Positions 10,873 to 23,401 of a DNA stretch of 64,000 bases are shown piece by piece. The stretch covers positions 7,682-71,681 of the forward strand of contig SGPL01000072.1 of the NCBI GenBank assembly GCA_004802705.1, written 5' to 3'. The stretch is from Bondarzewia mesenterica (lineage: Eukaryota > Basidiomycota > Agaricomycetes > Russulales > Bondarzewiaceae). Within the stretch, counting starts at the first letter, position 1, and the number at the start of each line of letters is the position of its first letter. The translations under genes and the position numbers were made by a program. Under the pieces are notes generated by a model. That model did not search any database, was not told the DNA's origin, and was given only the letters and a program-made list of their open reading frames with translations.

Positions 10873-12674
10873 ATGGCCGAACACAGAAAACAAGAAAAGG
10901 ATTACACGAAGGAGGTGGATGAGATTTTGCCTCAGTCGAATGCTTTGGCAGAAGTAAGTCCCTATGTCTCTGGTGCAAGAGCTGCCTGCCTGACATTGTG
11001 CATCTAGTCTGGTAGACTGCAGGATGCCTTGGACACCCTGTTCGCGCTGGAGAAGCAGACGCGGAATGTAAGTCTGGCAGCAGTATACACGACTCATTTT
11101 TGAAGGTTCTTTGCGACTGCAGGCATCAGATCTCATGTCAACGACACGGCTTGTGAAAACCATCGTCGAAATAGCTTACGCGGCGCGAGATTATGAGCAG
11201 CTCAACTCTGCCATCCATGTATTGTGCAAGAAGCAGGGGCAGCTGAAGGGCGCCATTCAGGCTATGGTGGAACTTGCCATGACCTGGTTGGAGGAAATCA
11301 GGCAGCGAGATGGTGTTGAGAAGTGGCTACAGCTTGTCGAGACGTTGCGAAGCGTTACAGACGGAAAGGTTCGTTCTACTTCAAGGTCTTTTTTTCCCTT
11401 TTATTCATGCACACCTAGCTTTTCCTGGAAACACCACGAGCCCGTGTTACTCTTCTCCTCTCTCACTACCATGAATCCCTGTCCCAAAATCCTACTCCAA
11501 CCTCCCCACCGCCACGCGAATCTCTCATCACCGCTTCGGATCTACTATCAGAGCTGCAGGTTGAGACGTACTCATCGATGGAGCGACGAGAAAAGACGGA
11601 ATTTATTCTTGAGCAGATGCGTTTGTTGATTAAAGTTGCGCAAATGAAGGATGAGGAGAGCGGGAAGGAAGGGAAGGACCCGTTAGCTGGTGGTGAGACC
11701 GAGTGGGTGAAGGTCCGAGTGGGCAGTAGGAAGGTCAATGAAACGTCTTTGCAGGAGAAGGACAATGAGGTACATTTGCTTGAAATTGGCTGGACATTGT
11801 CACTAAGTGCTGCTTAGGAACTGAAACTCAAATTCTACGACATGATGGTTCAACACGGTCTGCGTAACAGCGCATACTTGGACGTAGCCAAGTACTACCA
11901 CAAGGTTTGGGAGACACCATCTATAAAGGAAGATGTTTCAGTCAAGGGTCGGATAGTGCGTCTAATTGATCCCTGCGCAATCAAGCATCATTCTCATCGT
12001 CTGTATTTCTATAGGCACTCGAGCACATTGTCTGCTTTGTTGTACTGGCTCCTCATGATAATGAGCAGTCAGATATGATGCATCGACTATTCAACGACCC
12101 TGCTCTTGCAAAGCTAGAGTTGTACTAGTACGTCCATTTCTCTGTGATGACAGGAAAAACGATTTGAACTACGTGCAGTAACCTCCTCAAGTCTTTTACC
12201 ACGCCAGAGCTGATGAGATGGCCTGGTGTTGAGACTATCTATGGCCCTTACCTCCGCGAGACTGCCATCTTCTCCCAAAAGAAGCACTGGGATGATCTGC
12301 GCACTCGGGCAATTGAACATGTGAGCACATACAGAATTATGTCCTCTTCCCATTTATTTATTATATTCTTTCCTACCCAGAATATTCGTGTCATTGCAAA
12401 ATATTACACGCGCATTACCCTCTCTCGCTTGACATCCCTCCTGGATCTCAGCCCTGAACAAACCGAGGAAACCCTTTGTCGTCTCGTCGTTTCCGGAACG
12501 GTATGGGCACGTATCGACCGGCCGACTGGAGTTGTAAATTTCCAGAATAAGCGCAGTGCTGAAGATGTCATGAACGATTGGAGTTCGGACATGCAGAAGT
12601 TGTTGGATTTCGTGGAGAAGACATGGATGGGGATGAATGCAGCGCAGGCCGCACAGTCGAGAGTGAAGGCATGA
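10873..12674 (+). CDS. RPN5: 26S proteasome regulatory subunit RPN5 (PSMD12)
   Basis: Lid subunit of the 19S regulatory particle; its PCI domain helps assemble the lid and holds the deubiquitinase RPN11 in place. Eight exons, 10873-10953, 11008-11067, 11123-11368, 11419-11769, 11818-11955, 12015-12127, 12179-12320 and 12381-12674, join with consistent phase. Landmarks: DYTKEVDEILP near the start; TTRLVKTIVEIAYAARDYEQ; FLETPRARVTLLLSHYHESL; LQVETYSSMERREKTEFILE; NSAYLDVAKYYHKVWETPSI; and a C-terminal PCI/winged-helix segment IAKYYTRITLSRLTSLLDLS followed by VVNFQNKRSAEDVMNDWSSD. Length is about 480 residues, near the usual 445-500. Introns are 50-70 nt. Confidence 0.95.
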
Positions 12675-12813
12675 TGTTGTAGTAGATGTTCTCGTATTAT
12701 GGACTTTTTACATCTTTCTTGAACTGACCGCACACTGTGGAAGACGAAGCTACTGAAAAGAGCAGGGAAGCGAATACGTGGTTTATAGAATACCAAAAAA
12801 ACAAGGACTCTAG

Positions 12814-13698
12814 CTATGGTTTCGCAATTTGAAACTCGACATCCGAAGTCTCTGTCTGCTCAAGAGACAGCATAGGTTCCGTCAATGCAGGCGAATAATC
12901 CGGCCTTACACCCTCCTTCCAAAGCCTGACATACTCTTCTCCCCGACTCCATTCCCCCTTCGGTCCACTGCTCTCGACAATTGCATGCCAGCGCTTGCGC
13001 GCAACGAGTTCGCCCTCGTCCATCTGCTCACTCTTGAGGCGTTTCGCAGCGAGCACCTTCTCCTCCTGCATGAAGCTCTGCATCGTCGATGACGGCCCGA
13101 ACGCCGCGCCGTACGCTTCGGCTTCCTGCGCGGCAAAGGTCGTGGCGATGTGTTGCTCGGAACGGAGCGCACGGAACTGGCCGATGGCCGTGGAGTAGGC
13201 CTCGGTGAGAGGGAGACGGTGGTGCTCGTGCAGGTTCACCGTAAAGCGGATAGCGCTGAACGACGATGAAGCTTGAATATGGGTCAAATGATTAAGAATA
13301 AGTCAAAGTCTTACGCACTCTTCTGGTGTGGGATTTCGTCCCCGCTGGCGGAGACGCATCCATTTTAGCCCATTAATGGGATGCTCAGCTTCCACCCCGG
13401 CGTCCTCAGTGAGCGTCACGGGTCGGAACGTCTCGAATGGGTGGTCGCGGAAGAACTGGCGTCGCACTTCGTCCTCGAGGTAAATTATAGGGAGCGGTCG
13501 GGGCTCCGGTTCTTTTTTGGCTGCCGATCTGGCAGCAGGTGCATCGTAGGCGGTCCTTGGAGGAGGTGCGCGAGCAGGGAGTGGGAGTGGTGGGTTTTCA
13601 AGGACAGCAGAGTACCATGCTGGCTTCTGTTTGAGATAGCCCGCTTGGAGGAGCCGGGATGCCTGCTTGTGCACCTGAGACGCTATTCGTCGGACCAT
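12814..13698 (-). CDS. RSM25: Mitochondrial small-subunit ribosomal protein mS23 (RSM25)
   Basis: Structural protein of the fungal mitoribosomal small subunit. The N-terminus MVRRIASQVHKQASRLLQAG, then YLKQKPAWYSAVLENPPLPL, is the conserved start of mS23. The C-terminal exon holds NLHEHHRLPLTEAYSTAIGQ, FRALRSEQHIATTFA and KRWHAIVE. First exon 13698-13315 ends ...TPEEC at a good GTAAGA donor. The second exon begins near 13265, but no canonical acceptor joins it in frame: the best AG (CAG before CGCTATCCGC) is one nucleotide out. Either the intron is unusual or a base is wrong. The gene converges on RPN5, with a 139-bp gap between stop codons. Confidence 0.85.
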
Positions 13699-13902
13699 CC
13701 TCGTCAATTGCGCGCAATGCGCGAAGTGGCTACCTTGCAGCTCTGCAGACGACTTTAGTTGCTTATGTAATTTGCTTACGTCGTGAAGCTGACATTGCCA
13801 TAATTCAGGCTTGAAAAGTCAAAAATCCTGCCTGAAGAGGATCTTCATTCAAGTAAAGCAGAGCTTTGGCACAGTCTGGTAAATAAGTATGGCCGTGGAA
13901 TT

Positions 13903-16714
13903 CTACAGTTTCGCTCGGGCTGGCGCTTGGGCGCGCAATGGCTTCGCCTGGTCCCGAAGCACTCGTCGCAACAGCTTCCCGCTAGGGTTCTTCGGTATGA
14001 CATCTATGAACTCTACGCCTCCCGCTAGCCGTTTATAGTGGACCTTGTGGTCCGCGACATGCTAGCAACATTAACCTGAATGTCAGCAAGGGAATTGATA
14101 ACACATGGATTTCGGGAATGCCTGCCTTCACGATGTCAGCTTTGAGATTGTCGGCTTCCGCGGAGCTCGATGCAGCCCTCTTGGCTGCATTGGCGTGAAG
14201 CACCACGAATGCCAGTGGGACCTCGCCACTGTAGTCGTCGTGCACTGGGACGACGCAGACATCGGCGACGTCTGCATGTTCGAGGAGATGCCCTTCCAAC
14301 TCAGCGGGGGAGACCTGGAACCCTCGGACCTTCATGATCTCCTGGAAAAAGTGAAGAGCACGTCAGTATGTATCCCAACAATTTTAGGGGGTAAAAAATC
14401 TAACTTTGAGTCTGTCCACTATGAACAGATCGTTGTTCTCGTTGATGATAACTTCATCTCCTGTGCGGACCCAACTGTCGGTCAAAATGTCAGTAAGGAG
14501 TCACTGAAAGAACGATCAATGCCAACAAACCCGTCTATGAACGTTTCTAGTGTCCTTTATGCAAGCCATTCAGGATCGATTGACTTCGATTTATGTAAAA
14601 AAACTCACGCTTCCTTATTGTTAGCATATTGCAATGCCATAGATGGCCCGGTCACGACCAGTTCGCCCTGCTCACCGACCTTTGCGAGCGTTCCATCCTC
14701 CTTGACGACGCGGGCCTTATTTCCAGGCATCAACTGTCCTGCACTTCCGAAGGTGCCAATCCTCTGTGAAATAGGCCACATTGAGACTGTGGTGCACGTC
14801 TCCGTCATCCCTTGAGCAAGACAAAGAGTAAGGCAACCCAGTCAGCTCGATTGAGAAAAAAGAAAGGATGGTGAATATGCCAACCATAGCCTTGGCCAAT
14901 CTCGGCATTTGGGATGACCTTAATCAATTGTGTAGTAAGCTCTGGTGAAAGCGGGGCCGCTCCGCACATCAAAAAGCGGATGTGGCTCAGATCATAATTC
15001 CTTGTCGCTGGATGCTACGCAGTGTATGTTATTCAACCATCGACCATGGGAAGTGAAGAGAACCTACCTTGCATAGCAAGACAACTTGAGGAGGTACGAC
15101 CCTGTTATGAAACGTTAAATTGAGGATGACAGACGATGGAGAAAGACCAACGATAAATGAGTTATTCGATATTTCACAATGCTTTCCAAGAACTTGGTAT
15201 GCTCGAACTTCGGTATCACTACAAGGGTGAGCTTTTGTGGCGTTAGAAAAGGAATAGTTCCATTGATGGCATACGAAGACTTACCCCGCTATACAAGAGG
15301 AAGCTCATCTGTTTAGAAATGGAGACATTACCACCAGAAGAATTCAAGAGCATAACAGTTGTATCTTACGTTGACGACAAGACCATATATGTCTTTTTAT
15401 ATGAAGAACGTCAGCCGTCGATTAATTGCAACAGTTCAGCACACGTACGGAAAAATGGAAGGACTGGTGGGATAAAAACGAAGTCAGAACTATACCGTGT
15501 ATGTTGGTCTGAACGACTGACCTGCTGAAGCAATATCTCCGACTCTAAAACGTTTATTTTCCCAAGTGGTGTAATCCTCATTCACCTTGTGGAAGACGGC
15601 CATCTGGATCACGTTGGCAATTGGCGCATAGTGCGATATTGAAACCGCCTTTCGAAGGAGGTAAGTTCCCAATTTGCATTAAAATGGAAGATCAGCATAC
15701 CTTGGGCTTGCCTGTAGTTCCGCTCGAGAAGCTCAAGAATGCTAGTTTGGTCTTCGCCTCGCCTGGCTGCAAATGCCTCTCGACAAAATGAGCGGGGTGG
15801 CTCAAGCCATATGCGATGAGTTCATGAACAGTCGGGGCGATTTGGCCATGTTGAGATCCAGGGATATCATCCAGAGGGATGACACGCTCGGTGGGGATGC
15901 CCGCCTTCTGTGCAGCTGCGAGTGCGGCTGGTAGAAAGGCAGGATGCACGAAGATGTTGACGGACTTTGTTGTCTCCAGTTGATAGAACAGCTCGTCCGC
16001 GCTGTACGCAGGGTTTGCCGCGCTTTGGAGAAGAAGGTGAACGTGATAAAATGATGAAATTGAGAGAGGACGGTCATGCGTACGTGACGATCGCCCCTAG
16101 TCTGTGGGTGGCCCAGATTACGGTGGGGTAATCTGTCGAATTTTATCAATTAAACTTCCTCTGATCAATTCCTGCCAGTTTACGTACCGACATGATTCGG
16201 GCTGAAGATGCATACTTCGTGACCGAAAGTTGATCACGGGCCTGAACGACTGGGAAAGGAGGGGGGGATGACACACCAACTTCATCCTCTCCTGTATTAT
16301 TATAATTCACAATGAGACAAATTGCTTTCAAAAGAAACAGGATATCTTACTCACGTATGTTCCACTTCAAGCTCAAAGCATTTGCGAGTCCAAACACACG
16401 AGATCGAATCTGAAAGATGACGACCAGATCAGACTTCTGACCTCTAACTATACACATCAGAGCGCAAATCGTTCGGCGCTTCCGCGCTCAGGCCTCATGA
16501 CCAGCGCCGAGTTGATGATCCGCGCGCACGAACAAAGACGAGAACGCACCTCTTCGAAGCCAATTTTCCTGCCGGTCGCGTCCTCAATCAACCACGGTAT
16601 GCCTTCCCTTCGAACAGGTCTGGAGGGGTGTACCGAGTCCAACATGAACTGGGGCAACGTCAAGTAGTCTGGGATGTGGGGCGCTGGCCCCGCCGGGGAC
16701 ACGAATTCTGTCAT
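13903..16714 (-). CDS. 4-coumarate-CoA ligase-like acyl/aryl-CoA synthetase, copy A
   Basis: ANL-superfamily adenylating enzyme: activates a carboxylic acid with ATP and then forms its CoA thioester. The N-terminus reads IPDYLTLPQFMLDSVHPSRP. Motifs in order: EDEVVCIFSPNHV (through a micro-spliced junction), NPAYSADELFYQLE, the phosphate loop [18 protein letters not shown] across an intron, [27 protein letters not shown], and PSGKLLRRVLR with the C-terminal catalytic Lys. The last three residues, AKL, fit the type-1 peroxisomal targeting signal. Many introns of 50-60 nt are needed; I traced the chain but not every boundary. Substrate cannot be read from sequence; phenylpropanoid and medium-chain fatty acids are both possible. 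A paralogue lies at 20601-23401. Confidence 0.9.
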
Positions 16715-17558
16715 AACTCGGAGCGCTAGGAGATTTGACAAGTGATCAACAACAGGCTGCAATAGCTCCGAGTATGGGGAACACGCAGAGGAGCACCTCA
16801 CGATTGACTGACCTCGGCTCTATTTGTAGAAATCCCATGTCCTGTGATCTGACTGGAAGTCCTCCTTTCTCAGATCACGTTTACACTACTGGATGGAACC
16901 AAATAAGACCCGGAAAAAGTCAGGGCAAATCCAGATAGCCACCTCCTTCAGGGTGCATTTGCCCTCAAAAGGCGTCTAGTAAGGTGCCCTGCTTACGCCC
17001 TTTTCAAATATGTCGACTCGTGTGGGGTCTTGAGCTGTCTTGAGACTTCGGAGGTTTGCTCACCTGGCCGTGGCATGTCAGGCTAATGTCATGCCGGTGA
17101 GTCGGTCCTAACAGTCCCCTGCAACAGTGATCGGGATTTCCTTGTAAGGCCTTGCTGATCATCCAACATCGCCTAGTATCTGGAGACTGGCATCTGCCGA
17201 TGTGAATACATACTGCGCGTTTACAGGAGTTACACACAGTATCGTGCACCTTTTTTGTAACAAGTTGATTACAGTTACAGTACATAAGAATACAAGGCAG
17301 CAGACAATCGCGAACATGCAGTTCGGTCGGTGAAGCTGGTTGAGATGCTAGCCAAGACTCCTCGACCAAAGCATTGACGCTCATCGCGGTCAGAGGGTAA
17401 CCGTCAAGAACAGCCGTGCAGGCCCAATGGCAGAGATGATCAAGACAATGAAGCTCTTTTCCTGACGAACATATCTGAGAACAGTTCACTGGGTATGGAA
17501 TAGCGAGCTCGGTGAGAGCTCAAACGCGTCAGCAGAGCAGAACTCACAGAAACGGTGA
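16715..17558. other. Intergenic: ligase A upstream region and BCL7-like 3' flank
   Basis: A Cys-rich minus-strand open frame (17489-17004) is present, but it has no domain I recognise and lies where a 3' UTR and a promoter are expected. No gene is called. Confidence 0.55.
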
Positions 17559-18273
17559 TCATGACGATGGTTCCGCGAAGGGGTCGGACACCAGGGACTG
17601 ATCCATCATCTCCCCTCCCAGCAAAGTATCTGTCGCCTCTATCTGCGACAAGTCATTTGCAGCCTCAAATGCTGTCCCATCCGGGCCCAACTGCGACATG
17701 TCTAGGTCAGCCATAACATCTGGATCGAGCGCATTCGTCACGTCGACTGTCGCGTCCAAATTACCGTCCAATGCCTTCAACGAATCGTCCAGCACATCGT
17801 CGGTGGATTCGGGAAGATCCGGTGGTTGGAAAGATATGGACAGGGGGTGGGGTTTCGGTGAAGGTGCTTTGGACTCTTCCTTTGATATTGTGACGGGCTC
17901 GGAAACATCGCGCGAGGCCGTATCTGGCGCGACAGACTGAGCGGGTTCTTCTTGATCCATCTCCTCATCCACCTCCACCCCCTCTGGCTCATCCGGGAGT
18001 GGTGCAAGCGGCTCATCTAAGTCTCCTTCATCGTCACTAAATTGCTGGGAACAGCACAACAGATAAACGCGACCAAACGCACAGGAACGGACAAAATTTA
18101 TTCACTTGTGTTTTCTCCGTCTTCACCCACTTGAAAACTTTCAGACTAGATCCGGGCGGCGCGCTGTCTGGCACCACCCACATCTTCGCCCAGCACGGTA
18201 CTGGTTGCATCAGCTGCCGGCGTGCGGCCTCCGAAGTCGCCGTGCTGATCCCAATTCTACGCCTTGTTGCCAT
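17559..18273 (-). CDS. BCL7-like N-terminal domain protein, acidic tail
   Basis: Two exons, 18273-18106 and 18044-17559, join in phase 0 and give 217 residues. The N-terminal half holds CWAKMWVVPDSAPPGSSLKV followed by FKWVKTEKTQ; the spaced Trp and Lys residues resemble the BCL7 motif (WEKxWV...SLRIFKWV), known from SWI/SNF (BAF) complexes in animals. The rest is acidic and Ser/Pro-rich (QFSDDEGDLDEPLAPLPDEP) and ends FAEPSS, likely disordered. The BCL7 assignment rests on motif resemblance by eye. If right, the protein would act in chromatin remodelling in the nucleus. It lies between ligase A and MED7, all on the minus strand. Confidence 0.6.
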
Positions 18274-18794
18274 TTGAGAAGGTGGGTCGAAGTAGCGCAA
18301 TGTGATTGGAGATAAGAGGAAGCGATATACTTGTGCCACAGGCAGAGCGAGCGTGCGAAAGAGTTCGACGAAGAAGTGGGGAATCGGGAAGTTGTAAAAC
18401 GATATGATTTCCTGAATTGGGAAGGATCGCTCCAAGATCCGACTCAACTTCGTGCTATGTAGATGAGTTGACGAAAGTGATTTGAAAGCCGCACTAGATT
18501 GTATCTTACTTGTCAAACGGACAACATGGCATCTCTGAACTGGTGAGCAAGTGATTGAGATCAAAAAGACTGTTAAAGTCATAGCCGGAAATATCAACTA
18601 GCTCCGCGGAATCAATTCGAAAAAATGCAATAAATTATCGTCAATACAGCTACAGATCTTACAGATATCGAAACAAGGAAAGCATCCAGGGACCAGAAGC
18701 GATGTACGATGACGTTCAAGGTGCACGCATGTAAACCCCCGATGTCCAAGGAATGCGAGACTTTACCGGTACCTCCTGCCCGTCGCAAGAGGCG
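18274..18794. other. Intergenic: BCL7-like upstream region
   Basis: About 520 bp between the MED7 stop and the BCL7-like start. The open frame upstream of 18273 is continuous for some distance, but it has no conserved content and ATG 18273 begins the recognisable part. Nothing else is seen. Confidence 0.55.
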
Positions 18795-19939
18795 TCAGAC
18801 TTCTTCCGCCCAACGCAGGACGTCCTCAATCGCGAGTGCCTTCAAATCAGTCGGCTAGGAATGAACCGAAGTTTCGCTTTGGCGGCCGCACAGGTAACAA
18901 TGCTACTTGTACGTACCTGATTTGCAGGCTCCAGTATAACCCCCATTTCTACCTGTTCCTAGAAGAAAAAGCACATCAGTAAAATGTTCATCTTACAGAG
19001 GCATATAGATGAATAGTCACCATAGGTCCAGCAACTAAATCTTTAGACGCTTGCGTTGCATTGCGTAGCTCCGCAAGCTTTGCCTCCAAAGAGTCACACT
19101 TGCTGTGTTGCGGCATTACAGAAAAGCTCCAGATTATGTTCCAACGCGATCCGTACTCACTCGTGGATGGCCTTCGTCTCCTCTCTGCGAAGTTCCAATT
19201 GCCGACGCATCATGGTCTCTAGGTTCGCGCGTGCCTAATTATTCACTCGCAGTCAGCGCAGCGCCGGACCGACGACGAGGTTCACATTCACTTGCACTGG
19301 CCGTAAGTCATTCGCAGCGGCCATAATGTTCTGCGCCAAGATAGTTATCCACTCAACGAGCCGCTGCCATTCTTGTGCCTCGCCCACAGACGGAGGTGCG
19401 AGTAGCGCGTTGAGGAGGGAGGAGTACGTCACCAAGGCAGAACGTAGCACAGACAAGAGCGCAGGCCGCCTATCTATTCATACGAATTATGAGGAATTGG
19501 ACACGGAGAGATGTACTACAAAAATCCGCACCGACGCTTAAATCTGCAGGGTACAGCTGATGGCCACCCAACTCTGCTAGTGATGGGATGGTCTCTTTGA
19601 GCTATAAGGCAACACCAAAAAGTGACCCAGATTATCATCAGACTATCCTGGCAAGCGAAGGATGATCGCGCGCACAAACCAAGTATCCCCAAACACGTTG
19701 TAATTTCCTTCCTCCAGTATCCAATCCACCCGTGGCTTTTCAAGCTGTGTCAAGGACCAATCTGGCACGTCTGTTTGGTCGGACAGAACAACATTCTGAT
19801 TTATGTCAGAATCTTCTAAGCCTGCAGTACGGTCCTGGAGAAGCGCTAAAAGTTTCAGGTTGTGACTGGTGTAATTTGTGTAATGGGACGGAGGGGAGGG
19901 GAAGGGGTTTCTGAGCTCAGCCTCTTGTTCGTCATCCAT
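18795..19939 (-). CDS. MED7: Mediator complex subunit 7
   Basis: Subunit of the Mediator middle module, which links activators to RNA polymerase II; MED7 pairs with MED21 and MED31. Seen: MDDEQEAELRNPFPSPPSHY at the start with TSHNLKLLALL; then DWSLTQLEKPRVDWILEEG, DTWF joined to LKETIPSLAELGGHQLYPAD, RRPALLSVLRSALVTYSSLL, RQLELRREETKAIHE, KCDSLEAKLAELRNATQ, and the end ALAIEDVLRWAEEV. Seven or so exons with 45-60 nt introns are needed and the phases I checked agree (TTT then CTC; GTC G then AT AGG). The second half is coiled-coil-like, as in the family. Confidence 0.92.
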
Positions 19940-20600
19940 CGCGATGGCTAGCTGTTATTCTAGTCAACCCTCACAACGGCGCGGAAGGCTGGAGTGGACA
20001 AGACCGAGATAGCCGATCGAGGTTCACCACGTGTTCGACGCGACAAAGCGTCTTCCGCTCAATTTTGCTTCTGCCAGGACAGTCATCAACCCAAGGTCAT
20101 TCAACGGTGCATGCATGTCGAAGGCTGCAGAGAGCAGTTTCATCTTGTACTGTAGGTAAAGTGAAAGATTCTCTGCATCCGACGACCTTGGGGCATCAGA
20201 TTACCACCTTTGACGATCGTAAGATTGCTACACCGCGACCCAATTGTAGATCAATTCTACTGCAAGTGCTGTCGCCATGCAAGGGCTTCGCAATGTAACT
20301 CAAATACCTTTTTCCTGCATTCTGAATTAATTTCTTGAGTTTTCAACTCACGGCTGGGTCCAATTATCAATCTCTGACTTGGGCCCATAAACTACCCACC
20401 GTCATTTCTCGCGAGTGCCACAGTGGTGCATGAAATCGTTGATCCTCCATCCTTATTGACCGCAAATTACGGGCTGATACCCTCGCCCGTAAGTAGCGTA
20501 TATGACGGCGTTTCGATAATAGCAAAATCAAGTTATGGAATGATATTTACAGCACAGAGATGATGAACGTCTCAATAGTACTTAAGCTCAATATTTAGCT
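19940..20600. other. Intergenic: MED7 upstream region and ligase B 3' flank
   Basis: About 660 bp. Contains the presumed MED7 promoter next to 19939 and the 3' flank of the second ligase gene. No coding or repeat signal was found. Confidence 0.55.
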
Positions 20601-23401
20601 CTAAAGTTTGGCCCGAGCTTCCATGCTCGATGGTATTCTCGCCTCCGTCCTGACCTGGCCCAACCTACTAGATTCAGCTCTCAAGGCCTTGGCCTTTTCC
20701 CGTAAAACTCTCCTCAACATCTTCCCACTCGGCGTTTTCGGAATGACATCGAGAAATTCAACACCGCCTGCAAGCCATTTGTACTTTGTCTTCGCATCGG
20801 ACACATGCTGAAAACGTCGAAGTCAAATTGAGGCGGCATGGAGGAGGGCGTGTGATGTCAGCGACTGACCTTGGAGATGGCGGCTCTCATTTTGTCGGCT
20901 TCCCAGGCGCTGCTTTGTGTTCGCTGCGCAACATGGGGACGCAGCACGATGAACGCGAGGGGCACTTCGCCACTGAAATCGTCCGGAACACCCACCACGC
21001 AGGCGTCTGCGATGTCAGGATGGCTGAGGAGATGGCCTTCAAGCTCTGCTGGCGACACTTGGAAGCCGCGCACTTTGATTAATTCCTGAAAGTCGATCGT
21101 CAGCGTGGTCATATGCTAACCATTTAACGGTCGAAATGCAGTACAAACCTTGAGCCGATCTACGATAAAGAACTCTTCATCGACTTCGTTATAAATGACT
21201 TCATCTCCAGTTCTCACCCATCTGTGTTCTTCTGGTGAGATATGCTCTCAGCTGGACAAGAAGCAGGGAAGAACTCACCCGTCTATGAAGGTCTCTCGTG
21301 TTCTGCGGCGACATCAGCATGAATATCACGTCAAAAAATTGTCACCGAACACGTACTCTCTATCATTACCAATGTATCCGAGAGCATTAGATGGGCTATG
21401 AACCATCAATTCGCCAGGCTCGCCCGGGTTTGCAAGAGTTCCGTCTGCCTTCACAATGCGTGCTACAATACCCGGCAGCAGTGATCCGGCGCTGCCAGAT
21501 CTCCCGACCCACTGTCTCGCAGAAGTCAAGGTAACCACTGTGCAGGTTTCGGTCATGCCTAGAACAGCTGAATCTACCGCGATAGTTCCTGGAAAAGACT
21601 GTATTTACCATATCCTTGCCCTATGATTGTCGTTGGGAGAACTTGCGCCAGCTGCACGACAAGCTCTGACGACAGTGGTGCGGCACCACTACAGCAGAAA
21701 TGGACGTGACTGAGGTTGTATTTTTTGACAAGTGGATGCTACATTCCGGTGTGCAGATCAGTTTCCTCACATTTCGACCGTGCATTGTATCCTGACAGCA
21801 CCTTGCAAAGAAGGATGACCATAGGCGGAACAACGCTAAATGAGCCCTCAGTCTTCAGATCGCACGAGAGGCTTTAAACGCACGTACAAAAGGTGGGTTA
21901 CCCGGTGACGTACGATACTGTCGAGGAAATTGGAGAATTCGAATTTAGAAACAACGACCAAGGCCATCTGTGTTACGTATAAGAAGAAGTACTTTAAGAG
22001 CAATTAGTGATGATGTTTGATGGTGTTCTCACGGCTTCGAATAACGGTTTATGCATCTACAGCGCATTTGTCAGATCTGGAGGTTGTGAAGGTTCAGGAT
22101 AGACACACAAGAACAACAAGCCCATAGATATCTAGTGGAAAGTCAGGTTAGAGTCAATCAACGCAAGAATACAAACACCTACGGAAAAATGGAAGGACTA
22201 TCGTTCCCTAACAAGTTAGCGAAAATGACGAAAATGCCGTGAATTCGCGACTTACCAGCAACTGCGGTGTCACCAGGTCTAAATCTCCGTTGCTCCGGAG
22301 CCACGTTCAAGTCCTTTACCATGTCAGCGTGATGTGCGACCAGTTGCACGACGTTGGCTATCAGTGCATAATGTGATATTGCAACTGCCTAAAGGAGTTG
22401 AAGTTTTATGAACATCAAAACCAAACGTGACTAAGTGGAAATTTTTTCACCTTTGGTTTCCCGGTTGTTCCGCTCGACATGCTTAAAATAGCTAATTTCT
22501 TTTTAGCCTCTCCCGGAGCCAACTGTCTCTCAACGAAGTTGCATTGTCGAGACAGCCCGAGGCCGATCAGACCGGGTACAGATAGGTAAAACGCGGCGCG
22601 GGACGCTGAGGAGACTTGATCCAAAAGAATGATGTGGTCAGGTTTTATCCCGACTTGAAGGCAAGCCTCCGATGCCGTGTGAATGAAGGCAGAATGGGCG
22701 ATGACGAAGGATGATTGAGTGACCCGTAGCTGGTGGACTAACTCTTCATCCGTGTAAGTCGGGTTGGAAGGCCTGCCAGGAAATCGCAGTAAAAACATGT
22801 TTATGCAAGTGATCTGCAAGATAGCCTCGAGGCAATCTAAACTTACGTGATGACACTACCCAAACGGTGGACTGCCCAGAGAGCGACAGCGTAGTCTGAG
22901 AACGACGAAGTCAGCCTTAAGTAGAAGGTGACAATAAGATAACTGATCCACAACCTACCGACATGATTTGGTGCGAAAAGACAAACTAATTGTGGGTGGG
23001 AATCGTCAGTACATGCTGCAATCAACTACCTTTGGCATAGGTCTCACCAACGTCATCTTCGCCTGGTAGATGCGTCCAAAATGCGAAGAACAGTTCGTGT
23101 CAAGCATGATAGATGAAAAGACTAGATCAATTACCCATGCCGAACTGCAGACTCAAGCCGTTTGCGAGGCCATAAGCACGTGTACGGGCCTGGGTAAACT
23201 AATCAGCACCGTGTCCATATGCGTTCTTACAGGGCACACCTCCTCAAAACCAATTGTCCTCCCAGTTTTATCTTCGATAAATACGGGAAAACCCGCTGTA
23301 CGAATTGGCCTTAATGGGTGATGAGAGTCCAGGAAAAACTGGGGAATAGTCAAATTGTCGGGGATGTAAGGAACAGGTGCCTGAGAGTATATGTCTGCCA
23401 T
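20601..23401 (-). CDS. 4-coumarate-CoA ligase-like acyl/aryl-CoA synthetase, copy B
   Basis: Paralogue of 13903-16714 with the same exon pattern. Start [20 protein letters not shown] (an in-frame ATG three codons upstream at 23410 is also possible). Motifs: GEDDV spliced to [36 protein letters not shown], phosphate loop [69 protein letters not shown], and [15 protein letters not shown] with the catalytic Lys. It also ends in AKL, a possible type-1 peroxisomal signal, after a longer tail than copy A. The two genes are head-to-tail on the minus strand with MED7 and the BCL7-like gene between them. Substrate unknown. Confidence 0.9.

Noticed and set aside
17004..17489. Cys-rich minus-strand frame of 161 codons
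   Set aside because: Cysteines show no regular spacing, no signal peptide is present, and it sits in an expected UTR/promoter region.
140..23401. A biosynthetic gene cluster (phosphopantetheinyl transferase plus two CoA ligases)
   Set aside because: No PKS, NRPS, terpene cyclase or tailoring genes lie between them, and unrelated housekeeping genes intervene.
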